From positions 1-21,731 of the forward strand of contig CALPPS020000043.1 in the NCBI GenBank assembly GCA_943325515.2: a DNA stretch of 21,731 bases, written 5' to 3'. Below, piece after piece: positions 13,298-21,372 of this stretch. Positions within the stretch are counted from its first letter, which is position 1. Each line of letters opens with the position of its first letter. Under the pieces are notes generated by a model that worked only from the letters and a program-made list of their open reading frames with translations, searched no databases and was not told the origin of the DNA. The stretch is from Flavobacterium psychrophilum. Lineage in GTDB: Bacteria > Bacteroidota > Bacteroidia > Flavobacteriales > Flavobacteriaceae. The translations under genes and the position numbers were made by a program.

Positions 13298-14350
13298 TTA
13301 AAATTGCAATAGTATTCGTTGTGCTGAAAATCCGGGACCGAAACTAAGCATTAATCCTTTTTCTCCTTTTGCAGGTTGATTATCCATAATACGTTCTAAA
13401 ACATATAAAACCGTTGCACTTGACATATTGCCATATAATCGCAATACTTCTTTAGTATCATTGATGTTCTTTCCTAAATCTGAAAACAAATCTTCTACGG
13501 TTTGCACTATTTTTTTGCCCCCAGGATGAAAAATCAAATGGTCGATATCATTGATGGTTACTTCGTTTTTTTCTAGAAATGGATGAATGATATCAGGAAA
13601 ATGTAATGATATAGTTTCTGGAACCTCAACATCTAATACCATCTGCAAACCCATATTGGTTAACTTAAACCCCATCATGTGGATGTTATCATAAAAATGA
13701 TACATCTGTTCGTCAACAATTTCAGGACCTTCATCTTCCTCATTTGAAGAAAGTAATACACATGCGGCGCCATCTCCAAAAATAGCGGCACTTACAATAT
13801 TTGCCATCGAATAATCATTGAGCTGAAAAGTAGCCGTTGGACTTTCTACAGCAATGACTGCCGCTCTTTTTCCAGGATTGGCTTTTAGGAAATTCTTAGC
13901 ATAGATTATACCAGATATTCCTGCCGCACAACCCATTTCGGTTACGGGTAAACGAACAATATCTTGGCGCAATTGTACTTTATTAATCAAATAAGCATCG
14001 AGTGACGGAATCATAATTCCGGTGCAACTCACGGTGATGATATAATCTAAATCGGTTGGTTTCCAATTGGCTTTTGCTAAAGCTTTAACCAAAACCTTTT
14101 CACCTAAATCAATCATTTCACGAACATAAATATCATTGCGAGATTCAAAAGAAGTAGTAGTAAACACTTCTACAGGATCCATGATGGAATAACGTTTGTC
14201 TACCAATGCGCCTTCAAATATCTTCTTCACTTTTCGAATAAAGCGTTCTTCTTGCCCAAAAAGCCACGTGTCTAGAAACGGAATGATTTCATCCGTAGTT
14301 CTAGAATACTTGGGTAATTGCTTGGCAACTGTTTTAATTTTTACGCTCAT
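13298..14350 (-). CDS. Type III polyketide synthase (chalcone/alkylresorcinol synthase-like)
   Basis: This 350-residue iterative homodimeric synthase condenses an acyl starter with malonyl-CoA units and cyclises the chain. The Cys-His-Asn triad is complete: Cys141 in TEMGCAAGISG, His275 in IFHPGGKKI and Asn308 in LYGNMSSATVLYVLE. FGDGAACVLL and the C-terminal SFGPGFSAQ loop are also canonical. The frame reaches 14392, but the ATG at 14350 is chosen because it forms an ATGA overlap with the methyltransferase stop and begins MSVKIKTVAKQLPKYSRTTD, as expected for the family. Context with a methyltransferase and flavoenzyme points to a modified resorcinol or pyrone lipid. Starter and product cannot be read from sequence. 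Confidence 0.93.
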   Translation of the reverse strand: MSVKIKTVAKQLPKYSRTTDEIIPFLDTWLFGQEERFIRKVKKIFEGALVDKRYSIMDPVEVFTTTSFESRNDIYVREMIDLGEKVLVKALAKANWKPTDLDYIITVSCTGIMIPSLDAYLINKVQLRQDIVRLPVTEMGCAAGISGIIYAKNFLKANPGKRAAVIAVESPTATFQLNDYSMANIVSAAIFGDGAACVLLSSNEEDEGPEIVDEQMYHFYDNIHMMGFKLTNMGLQMVLDVEVPETISLHFPDIIHPFLEKNEVTINDIDHLIFHPGGKKIVQTVEDLFSDLGKNINDTKEVLRLYGNMSSATVLYVLERIMDNQPAKGEKGLMLSFGPGFSAQRILLQF

Positions 14351-15060
14351 ATTTTTTTTATAATCCATTGGTAACGAAAAGCCCATTTCCATTGGATGGT
14401 ATAGTTATTTAATTTCGCTTTTTTTGAATACAGCTCTAATTCTTCTTTTTTAAATCCGCGAAGAATAGAAATCAAACCATCCTCTCTCGACATATAATTC
14501 AACCTAAATATATAACAAAATGTCTGAAACAATCGATAAGCAAGAGAACTACGTTCTAAATCATTAATGACAATTCCTATAAAGGCATTTTTATAAAATA
14601 ATTGCATTAATAGAACAATTTCATCGTCTTTGAAATGATGTAATGTCAGAGTACATAGTAGAATATCGTACTTCAATTTCTTAAAATCTTCATCAAAGAT
14701 ATCTTGACAACTATAACTGATGTTAGGATAATTTTTTGATAATGATTCTGCATGACTGATAGTAAAACTGTTGGCATCAACTCCAACTAATTTGAAAAAA
14801 TAATTGTTTTTTTTTCCAAATTCTGCTAATTTTCGTAACATATCACCATTACCACAACCAATATCAATAATAACAATTTCCTTTTCTTTTGGAATTCCTT
14901 TTAGTAAATTTAAAACGCCTTGTAAAGTTAGTTGATTGCCTCCTAAAAGTTGATTAATCTTAGCGATTTTATCTAAGGCATCCCGCAATACTTTACCTTC
15001 CATGGAAAAATCATCCATGATTTCGAGTTCATTGGTTCTATGTTTTGTGTTTAATGCCAT
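14347..15060 (-). CDS. SAM-dependent methyltransferase
   Basis: This 237-residue class I methyltransferase has the SAM-binding motif IVIIDIGCGNGDMLRKL at about 62-78, an acidic residue after the next strand (VGVDANSF), and the later LLCTLTLHHFKDDE motif resembling UbiE-type enzymes. It starts at the base immediately after the flavoenzyme stop and shares an ATGA overlap with the type III synthase gene, which strongly suggests coupled translation. The probable role is O- or C-methylation of the polyketide ring, by analogy with the methyltransferases next to bacterial alkylresorcinol and alkylpyrone synthases. The last 15 residues are aromatic and basic (WKWAFRYQWIIKKI), which may help membrane contact. 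The acceptor is inferred only. Confidence 0.85.
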   Translation of the reverse strand: MALNTKHRTNELEIMDDFSMEGKVLRDALDKIAKINQLLGGNQLTLQGVLNLLKGIPKEKEIVIIDIGCGNGDMLRKLAEFGKKNNYFFKLVGVDANSFTISHAESLSKNYPNISYSCQDIFDEDFKKLKYDILLCTLTLHHFKDDEIVLLMQLFYKNAFIGIVINDLERSSLAYRLFQTFCYIFRLNYMSREDGLISILRGFKKEELELYSKKAKLNNYTIQWKWAFRYQWIIKKI

Positions 15061-16188
15061 TTAGTTTTTAATACTAATTGGTTTTCCGTGGGTTTTCTTG
15101 ATGATGCTTATCAACAAAAAAGGAGCTATACTAATCATGCGATATAAGAATTTCGATAATTTTGGTTGTAAAAGTATGTTTGCCAATAGTTTTCCTGTTA
15201 GTAATCTTGATTTGAAGATTTTATTCCATTGTTTGGTATACACTTTCTCCATTTCGGCTCTAGTCTTTATTCTTTGATGGATATAATCATCTATAACTTC
15301 CGAAGCAATTTTAGCACTATGAATAGCCATCGCCATTCCATTGCCACATAGTGGATGAATTAAACCAGCAGTATCACCTATCATGAGCATGTGTTCTTCT
15401 ATAAGTTGCTTTGCTTCAAAGGAAATTTGGCTTATTGTTAATGGCTTATCAAACAGTATATTGGTATTTTCAAAGATATTTTTCAAATTCGGATTTTGTG
15501 TTAACACTCGTTCCTGGTATTCGGTACTGTTTTTATAAACTTTAAAACTTTTGTAACTAGCTAAATAACAAATATTAATCTTATTATCTTCTACTTTAGA
15601 AACACCACAATAACCTCCATTGAAATTATGCAAACCTACAATATCATTTGGAAATTCACCTTCATAATGGGATTTAACGGCGAGCCAAGGAGATTTTTGT
15701 TGGATAAAGTTTCTGTTTAAATTAATATCAATATTGGAACGTTTGCCAAATGCACCCAAAACGATGGATGCTTTCGGACTATTGCCTTCAGCAGTGATTA
15801 CTGTGAATTCGTCATTATCAAAATGGATGTTTTCAACCGTTTCTTGCCTAACTTGACAACCGTTTTCTATGGCTTTTTTATATAAATAATTGTCTAAAGT
15901 ATAGCGACTTATTCCAAAACCACCTAATGGCAATTGTACTTTAATTGTCTTTCCTGAGATTGTGGAACATTCAAGTTTACTGATGTGTGTAGGTTGTAAT
16001 GTTTCTAGGGAAATATTTAACCAGTTGAGATAAGGCAACACTTCATTGGAGATGTATTCGCCACAGACTTTATGTTTTGGGTAGGCATTCTTTTCGATGA
16101 GTGTAACGGGAATTTTTAATTTGCGCAAGTGTATTGCAGCAGTTAAGCCTGATAAACCACCACCTATTATTACTACGTTTCCTTTCAT
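15061..16188 (-). CDS. FAD-dependent oxidoreductase (geranylgeranyl reductase/hydroxylase-like)
   Basis: This 375-residue flavoprotein begins VVIIGGGLSGLTAAIHL (GxGxxG at 9-14) and continues TLIEKNAYPKHKVCGEYIS, the FAD-binding and Cys-Gly signature of the geranylgeranyl-reductase-like group. GGYCGVSKVEDNKINICYL at about 191-209 and MIGDTAGLIHPLCGNGMAMA at about 269-288 (flavin-contacting Gly-Asp) complete the p-hydroxybenzoate-hydroxylase fold. A hydrophobic stretch at about 350-362 suggests membrane association. It is the first gene of the operon. A near -7 sequence (TAAATTTA) lies about ten bases before the ATG, one mismatch from consensus. The likely job is hydroxylation or quinone formation on the polyketide ring, or reduction of a double bond in the acyl chain. 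Confidence 0.85.
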   Translation of the reverse strand: MKGNVVIIGGGLSGLTAAIHLRKLKIPVTLIEKNAYPKHKVCGEYISNEVLPYLNWLNISLETLQPTHISKLECSTISGKTIKVQLPLGGFGISRYTLDNYLYKKAIENGCQVRQETVENIHFDNDEFTVITAEGNSPKASIVLGAFGKRSNIDINLNRNFIQQKSPWLAVKSHYEGEFPNDIVGLHNFNGGYCGVSKVEDNKINICYLASYKSFKVYKNSTEYQERVLTQNPNLKNIFENTNILFDKPLTISQISFEAKQLIEEHMLMIGDTAGLIHPLCGNGMAMAIHSAKIASEVIDDYIHQRIKTRAEMEKVYTKQWNKIFKSRLLTGKLLANILLQPKLSKFLYRMISIAPFLLISIIKKTHGKPISIKN

Positions 16189-16287
16189 AAAAAAGTAAAT
16201 TTAGGAAAAGGATATGGATGAATTGTTATATAATTCTGTTAAAGTAATTTATTCATACAAGGATAAGCAATCTTGACAATTCTGAAA

Positions 16288-16334
16288 AAGGAGAAAACTC
16301 AATAAACATTGTTAGCTTAACTAAATTTCTCCTT
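16288..16334 (-). terminator. Possible terminator after acetyl-CoA synthetase
   Basis: A nine-base inverted repeat (AAGGAGAAA with TTTCTCCTT) separated by 29 bases. On the minus strand it ends in a short T-run, and a GTTA/TAAC mini-stem is nested in the loop. It lies in the 176-bp gap between acs and the biosynthetic operon. The long loop makes it a weak candidate. Confidence 0.35.
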
Positions 16335-16364
16335 AGTCTGAATGAAAAATAAAAGTATTACTTC

Positions 16365-18272
16365 TTAAACTTTTCCATTTTTTATCTCTTCAACTATTTC
16401 TGGATTAAGTAAAGTTGAAGTATCTCCAAAGTTTGCATAGTCGCCTTCCACTATCTTTCTTAATATGCGTCGCATAATTTTTCCGGAACGTGTTTTAGGT
16501 AACCCTGAGACGAATTGGATTTTATCGAGTTTGGCGATAGGACCAATTTGGTCTGAAATCAATTGATTGATTTCTTTGTATAGGTTTTCCTGGTTTCTAC
16601 TCTCTCCTATTTCTTTAAGTATTACAAAACCATAAAGTGCATTCCCTTTTACATCATGAGAGAAACCTACAATAGCACTTTCGGCAACTGCTGGATGTTC
16701 ATTAATAGCATCTTCTATAGGAGCTGTTCCAAGATTATGTCCAGAAACAATAATCACATCATCTACTCTACCTGTTATTCTATAGTAACCCACTTCATCG
16801 CGCAAAGCGCCATCGCCTGTGAAGTATTTTCCTGGAAAAGCTGTGAAATAGGTTTCTTTATAGCGTTGATGATCACCCCAAATGGTTCTGGCGATAGATG
16901 GCCAAGGAAACTTGATACACAAACTTCCAGTTACTTGGTTGCCTTCTATCTCATTGCGCAATTCATCCATTAATACCGGTTGTATGCCTGGTAAAGGTAA
17001 CGATGCATAGGTTGGTTTTGTCGGTGTTACAAAAGCTACTGGTGATATCATTATGCCTCCAGTTTCTGTTTGCCACCAAGTATCTACTAATGGGCAGCGT
17101 TTTCCTCCTACGTGGTCATTGTACCAATGCCAAGCCTCTTCATTAATTGGTTCGCCAACAGAACCTATGACTCTCAATGATTTCAAAGGATATTTCTGCA
17201 CATAGTCTAAGCTTTCTTTTGCTAAAGCACGAATGGCAGTTGGTGCTGTATAAAATTGAGTTACTTTATGTTTTTCGATTACTTCCCAGAAACGACTGTG
17301 GTTTGGAAAAGAAGGTATCCCTTCAAAAATAACTGTTGTTGCTCCATTTAGTAAAGGTCCATAAAGGATATAGGAATGTCCTGTTATCCAACCGATATCA
17401 GCCGTACACCAAAAGATATCGTTTTCTTCATAATTGAAGACATTTTTAAAAGTATACGATGTATAAACCATATATCCTGCTGTGGTGTGCACCATTCCTT
17501 TTGGTTTGCCAGTAGAACCCGAAGTGTAGAGAATGAATAATGGGTCTTCGGCATCCATGATTTCAGCTACGTTATTAGGAATAGCTTCGTCTAGTAATGG
17601 TTGCAACCAAAGATCGCGCCCTTCTTTCATTGTTACTGGAGTATTAGTTCGTTTTACTACCAAGACTTTATTAACGCAAGGAGTTTTATCTAAGGCCTCA
17701 TCTATGATAGCTTTTAAATCTATATATTTATTACCACGGTTGCTACCATCTGAAGTAATAACCATTTTACATTCGCAATCATTGATTCTTTCGGCTACTG
17801 CAGAAGCTGAGAAACCTGCAAAAACAACGGAATGAATTGCTCCAATCCTTGCGCAAGCTAAAACAGCCACGGCAAGTTCAGGTATCATAGGCAAATAAAT
17901 ACAAACTCTATCCCCTTTTTCAATACCCTGCTCTCTCAATACATTTGCCATTCGTGCTACTCTATCATAGAGTTCGTTATACGTAATATGTAAAGCAGGT
18001 TCATCTGGATTATTAGGTTCAAAGATGATGGCAGTTTTCTCTCCTCTTCTAGCCAAGTGACGATCAATACAGTTTTTAGTGATATTGACTTTGGCTTCTG
18101 GAAACCATTTGAATTTGGCTTCTTGAAAATTAACTTCAAAAACTTTATCCCATTTTTGATACCAAGTGAAGTTTTCATCGGCTATCTTATCCCAAAACTT
18201 GCGTGGTTCTCGGATAGATTTATTATACATTTTGAAGTAATGTTCTAGGTTGTTTATCTTGAAATAACTCAT
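16365..18272 (-). CDS. acs: Acetate--CoA ligase (acetyl-CoA synthetase, AMP-forming)
   Basis: This 635-residue enzyme makes acetyl-CoA from acetate, ATP and CoA in the cytoplasm through an acetyl-AMP intermediate. The adenylate-forming P-loop motif YTSGSTGKPKG lies at about 249-259. WWQTETGG and YFTGDGALRDEVGYYRITGR are the later core motifs. The C-terminal PKTRSGKIMRR carries Lys598, the catalytic lysine that acetylation controls in this family. The frame extends to 18341, but the ATG at 18272 (MSYFKINNLEHY) is the natural start, because the 23 extra residues have no family likeness. A near -7 sequence, TACTTTTA, lies upstream. It could feed acetyl-CoA to malonyl-CoA for the neighbouring polyketide operon, but it is also a housekeeping gene and this may be coincidence. 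Confidence 0.95.
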   Translation of the reverse strand: MSYFKINNLEHYFKMYNKSIREPRKFWDKIADENFTWYQKWDKVFEVNFQEAKFKWFPEAKVNITKNCIDRHLARRGEKTAIIFEPNNPDEPALHITYNELYDRVARMANVLREQGIEKGDRVCIYLPMIPELAVAVLACARIGAIHSVVFAGFSASAVAERINDCECKMVITSDGSNRGNKYIDLKAIIDEALDKTPCVNKVLVVKRTNTPVTMKEGRDLWLQPLLDEAIPNNVAEIMDAEDPLFILYTSGSTGKPKGMVHTTAGYMVYTSYTFKNVFNYEENDIFWCTADIGWITGHSYILYGPLLNGATTVIFEGIPSFPNHSRFWEVIEKHKVTQFYTAPTAIRALAKESLDYVQKYPLKSLRVIGSVGEPINEEAWHWYNDHVGGKRCPLVDTWWQTETGGIMISPVAFVTPTKPTYASLPLPGIQPVLMDELRNEIEGNQVTGSLCIKFPWPSIARTIWGDHQRYKETYFTAFPGKYFTGDGALRDEVGYYRITGRVDDVIIVSGHNLGTAPIEDAINEHPAVAESAIVGFSHDVKGNALYGFVILKEIGESRNQENLYKEINQLISDQIGPIAKLDKIQFVSGLPKTRSGKIMRRILRKIVEGDYANFGDTSTLLNPEIVEEIKNGKV

Positions 18273-18492
18273 AATGAAAGGCTTTTTATTTGAGTTTATA
18301 AAAGTAGTAAAAAATGGTTTAGGTTGATAGTAGTAAATCAAATCTATATTGAAGGTCTTTTACATGACTTCCTTTTTTTATTTATTTCGTATCTTATAAA
18401 ATAATTCTTAAATAATTTAGCTATAATTAAATTCAAATTTTTAATCAATGTCATTAATTTCATACTGCTTTTATCATTTGGGCTAAATTTAG

Positions 18493-18500
18493 TACTTTTG
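18493..18500 (+). promoter_or_regulatory. -7 box (TACTTTTG) for the DUF2520-kdsC-ubiA-maf run
   Basis: A TAnnTTTG match ending five bases before the ATG at 18506, again implying a leaderless or nearly leaderless transcript. A TTTG at 18477-18480 is too close for a standard -33 box. Confidence 0.42.
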
Positions 18501-18505
18501 CAAGT

Positions 18506-19267
18506 ATGATTAAAGTAGTAGTACTTGGCGCTGGCAATGTAGCCCATCATTTAATTACCGCATTTCAAAGAGCTAGTGATATTACCGTATCGCAGGTTTG
18601 GGCAAGACATAATTGGAGTTTTGGTCATCTCCTTCCATCTGAGTTTATTTGCAATGATTTATCACAGTTACAAAATGCTGATGTTTATATTTTAGCCATA
18701 AGCGATGATGCCATTATTTCGCTTTCATCACAACTTCCGTTTACAGATAAATTAGTGGTGCACACCTCGGGAAGCGTGGCTATGGAGGCACTTAATGATA
18801 AAAATCGTAAAGGGGTATTTTATCCATTACAAACGTTTTCAAAATCAAAAACCTTAGATTTTAGTGCTGTACCCATTTGTATTGAAGCAATTAATGATAG
18901 TGATTATAAAACTTTAGAAAAAGTAGCTAAAGCCATTTCTAAAGTTACCCATACTATAAATTCAGACCAACGAAAAGCTTTGCATTTATCCGCTGTGTTT
19001 GTGTCTAATTTTGTCAATCATTTATATCAGATAGGGCAAGAAATTTGTGAAGCAAACCAATTAGATTTTGCTATTTTGCAACCACTTATACTGGAAACGG
19101 CAGATAAGATATTAACTCTTTCCCCCAAAGAAGCACAAACAGGCCCGGCAAAACGTCAAGACACTAAAACTATCAATGCCCATTTGAACTTTTTAACAGA
19201 AAAAAAACAAAAAGAAATTTATAAATTGCTAACCAAATCAATTATCGATAATGGAAAAAAGTTATAA
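18506..19267 (+). CDS. Rossmann-fold DUF2520 oxidoreductase-like protein
   Basis: This 253-residue protein begins with a dinucleotide-binding motif, MIKVVVLGAGNVAHHLITAF (GxGxxA at 8-13). It continues with a NADP-oxidoreductase-like domain (ADVYILAISDDAI, VVHTSGSVAMEAL, GVFYPLQTFSK). The C-terminal helical half (KALHLSAVFVSNFVNHLY, then GPAKRQDTKTINAHL) is the DUF2520 domain. The architecture recalls pyrroline-5-carboxylate and ketopantoate-type reductases, but no substrate is known. It is the first gene of a plus-strand run, and its last 17 bp overlap the KdsC-like gene. This arrangement is, as I recall, common in Flavobacteriaceae. Enzyme activity is inferred only from the fold. Confidence 0.85.
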   Translation: MIKVVVLGAGNVAHHLITAFQRASDITVSQVWARHNWSFGHLLPSEFICNDLSQLQNADVYILAISDDAIISLSSQLPFTDKLVVHTSGSVAMEALNDKNRKGVFYPLQTFSKSKTLDFSAVPICIEAINDSDYKTLEKVAKAISKVTHTINSDQRKALHLSAVFVSNFVNHLYQIGQEICEANQLDFAILQPLILETADKILTLSPKEAQTGPAKRQDTKTINAHLNFLTEKKQKEIYKLLTKSIIDNGKKL

Positions 19268-19778
19268 AGAAATCATGAACCACATTACTACTTTCATCTT
19301 TGATGTTGATGGTGTATTAACAGACAGTTCAGTTCATGTTACTGAAAATGGAGAAATGCTAAGAATCATGAACATTCGCGATGGTTTTGCTTTGAAAGCT
19401 GCCTTAGAAAGTGGCTACAATGTTTGCATAATCTCAGGAGGTAATAACGAAGGGGTTAGAATCAGGTTGAAGAACTTGGGTATTAGTGATATCTATTTAG
19501 CGTCACCTAACAAGGTAGCAACTTTTAATGAATATGTAGATTTGTATAACATCAAACCCGAGCAAGTACTATACATGGGCGATGATATTCCTGATTTTCA
19601 TGTGATGCAATTAGTAGGTTTACCAACTTGTCCGCAAGACTCAAGCCCAGAAATAAAAGCTATCAGTAAATATATATCTCACAAAAATGGTGGCAAAGGT
19701 GCTGTTCGGGAAGTAATAGAACAAGTCATGAAGGTACAAGGCAAATGGCACATGTATTATGACGGAAAACACGATTAA
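19251..19778 (+). CDS. kdsC: KdsC-like HAD phosphatase (3-deoxy-manno-octulosonate-8-phosphate phosphatase family)
   Basis: This 175-residue HAD enzyme of the KdsC type is predicted to remove phosphate from KDO-8-phosphate in lipopolysaccharide core synthesis. HAD motif I is FIFDVDGVLTD with Asp18 and Asp20, motif II is IISGG, motif III is the Lys88 region (ASPNKVATF), and motif IV is MGDDIPD with Asp111, Asp112 and Asp115. There is no cap domain, as in tetrameric KdsC. The start at 19251 (MEKSYKEIMNHITTF) fits what I recall of relatives and overlaps the DUF2520 gene by 17 bp. An internal ATG at 19275 is the alternative. Some KdsC-like proteins act on other sugar phosphates, so the substrate is likely but not certain. 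Confidence 0.85.
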   Translation: MEKSYKEIMNHITTFIFDVDGVLTDSSVHVTENGEMLRIMNIRDGFALKAALESGYNVCIISGGNNEGVRIRLKNLGISDIYLASPNKVATFNEYVDLYNIKPEQVLYMGDDIPDFHVMQLVGLPTCPQDSSPEIKAISKYISHKNGGKGAVREVIEQVMKVQGKWHMYYDGKHD

Positions 19779-19828
19779 TTTATAAGTATCCAATAACCAA
19801 ATCAAAAAATAAGTTAATTAAGAACTTC

Positions 19829-20755
19829 ATGAAATTCCTAAAACTCATTCGTTACCAAAACCTTTTGATGTTGGCTTTTATGCAACTGATTTTTAGATAT
19901 GGTTATCTAAAATATCAAGATGTCTATTTGTTTTTAAATGATTTTCAATATAGTTTATTAGTACTATCCTCTGTATTAATTGCTGGTGCAGGTTATATCA
20001 TTAATGATATAATGGATCAAGAAACAGATAATGACAACAAGCCAGAAAAAATTATAATAGGCAAAAGCATCTCTGAATCGATGGGCTATAATATTTATTT
20101 TTTGATGAATGTTACTGGTGTAGGAATAGGCTTTTATTTGGCTAATATCATTCAAAAACCAACGTTTGGTGGCGTTTTTATTATCATAGTTACGTTGTTA
20201 TATTTATATGCAACAAGTTTTAAAAAGATGCTACTAATTGGTAATATAATAGTGGCTTTATTGGTAGGTTTGAGCATCCTTATTATCGGTCTATTTGATT
20301 TATTGCCTTTAACCTATGAGGTTAACAGAAAAGAAATGGGAAAATATTTTTCAGTCTTGATGGACTTTGCCATTTTTGCATTTGTTATTAATTTGATACG
20401 AGAAATAGTAAAGGATATGGAAGATATTTATGGTGATACTAATCAAGGAATGAATACTTTACCAATAGTAATTGGAATAAAAAAAACTAATAAAGTTGTT
20501 TTTGTTTTAGGTATAATAACTACAGTTTTCATTTTATTATATACCAATGATTATTTCATGAATTCTAAACTATATTTTGTTGTTATCTATATGCTAATAT
20601 TTATAATTAGTCCTATGGTATTTTTTAGCATGAAAATATGGAATGCTATTACCAAAAAAGACTTTCAATTGTTAAGTACCATTTTAAAATGGGTAATTTT
20701 TTTTGGCATTCTTTCGATTGGAGTGATTACTTTAAATATGAAATACCGTGGGTAA
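19829..20755 (+). CDS. UbiA-family prenyltransferase
   Basis: This 308-residue integral membrane protein has about eight to nine hydrophobic helices. It carries both Asp-rich signatures of UbiA enzymes: NDIMDQETDNDNKPEK at about 59-74 (Asn59, Asp60, Asp63, Asp67) and REIVKDMEDIYGD at about 191-203 (Asp196, Asp199, Asp203). These bind the Mg-prenyl diphosphate. It attaches an isoprenoid chain to an acceptor. Bacteroidetes members in this context are often annotated as geranylgeranylglycerol-phosphate geranylgeranyltransferase, but the acceptor cannot be determined here and a quinone or heme role is possible. It lies 50 bp after the KdsC-like gene and overlaps the Maf gene by 8 bp. Confidence 0.85.
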   Translation: MKFLKLIRYQNLLMLAFMQLIFRYGYLKYQDVYLFLNDFQYSLLVLSSVLIAGAGYIINDIMDQETDNDNKPEKIIIGKSISESMGYNIYFLMNVTGVGIGFYLANIIQKPTFGGVFIIIVTLLYLYATSFKKMLLIGNIIVALLVGLSILIIGLFDLLPLTYEVNRKEMGKYFSVLMDFAIFAFVINLIREIVKDMEDIYGDTNQGMNTLPIVIGIKKTNKVVFVLGIITTVFILLYTNDYFMNSKLYFVVIYMLIFIISPMVFFSMKIWNAITKKDFQLLSTILKWVIFFGILSIGVITLNMKYRG

Positions 20756-21332
20756 CAAAAATTTAAAACAGTATAAAATAATTTTAGCATCTGGTTCTCC
20801 AAGAAGACAACAGTTCTTTAAAGATTTAGATTTAGATTTTGAAATTCGTTTAAAAGACATAGAGGAAATCTATCCCAAAAATCTTCAAGGTGTTGAAATC
20901 ACAAACTACCTGGCTGAATTAAAAGCTACTGCCTTTGAAGGTGAATTAAAAGTAAACGAAATCTTGGTGACCAGTGATACCATAGTTTGGCATAATTATA
21001 AAGCTCTCGGAAAACCAAAAGATTATGATGATGCTTTTTCTATTTTAAAAACATTATCAAATGAAACTCATGAAGTAATTACCTCTGTTTGTTTTAAAAC
21101 TATTACTAAAACGGAAACTATTTATGACATTACCAAAGTTACCTTTAAAGAACTTTCAGATGACGCTATTCATTATTATTTAGAACACTATAAACCATTT
21201 GATAAAGCTGGTGCCTATGGCATTCAGGAATGGATTGGTCTCATTGGAATTTCAAAAATTGAAGGTTCCTATACCAATGTAGTGGGTTTACCTACTGAAA
21301 AAGTATACCACTTTTTAAATAATAGTATCTAG
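20748..21332 (+). CDS. maf: Maf-family nucleotide pyrophosphatase
   Basis: This 194-residue enzyme is predicted to hydrolyse non-canonical or modified nucleoside triphosphates to monophosphates (house-cleaning). Maf signatures are ILASGSPRRQQFF at about 12-24, SDTIVWHNYKALGKPKDYDD with the catalytic Asp77, ETHEVITSVCF, and KAGAYGIQEWIG near the C-terminus. The start is a GTG at 20748 overlapping the UbiA gene end by 8 bp. No ATG is available at a suitable place and the protein opens properly from here, so a rare start and translational coupling are likely. Confidence 0.92.
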   Translation: MGNKNLKQYKIILASGSPRRQQFFKDLDLDFEIRLKDIEEIYPKNLQGVEITNYLAELKATAFEGELKVNEILVTSDTIVWHNYKALGKPKDYDDAFSILKTLSNETHEVITSVCFKTITKTETIYDITKVTFKELSDDAIHYYLEHYKPFDKAGAYGIQEWIGLIGISKIEGSYTNVVGLPTEKVYHFLNNSI

Positions 21333-21372
21333 AAAAGCGAAGAATAGAGTAACTTTACTTATAATAACAAGT

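Noticed and set aside
10799..16188. Flexirubin/aryl-polyene (dialkylresorcinol) cluster
   Set aside because: The ACP and ketosynthase resemble that style, but the core is a type III synthase with a methyltransferase and flavoenzyme. The aryl-polyene hallmarks (ketosynthase pairs, ammonia-lyase, membrane acyltransferases, outer-membrane exporters) are absent.
18273..18341. 23-residue N-terminal extension of acetyl-CoA synthetase
   Set aside because: The extra residues (MIYYYQPKPFF...) are low-complexity and absent from the usual family start at MSYFKINNLEHY.
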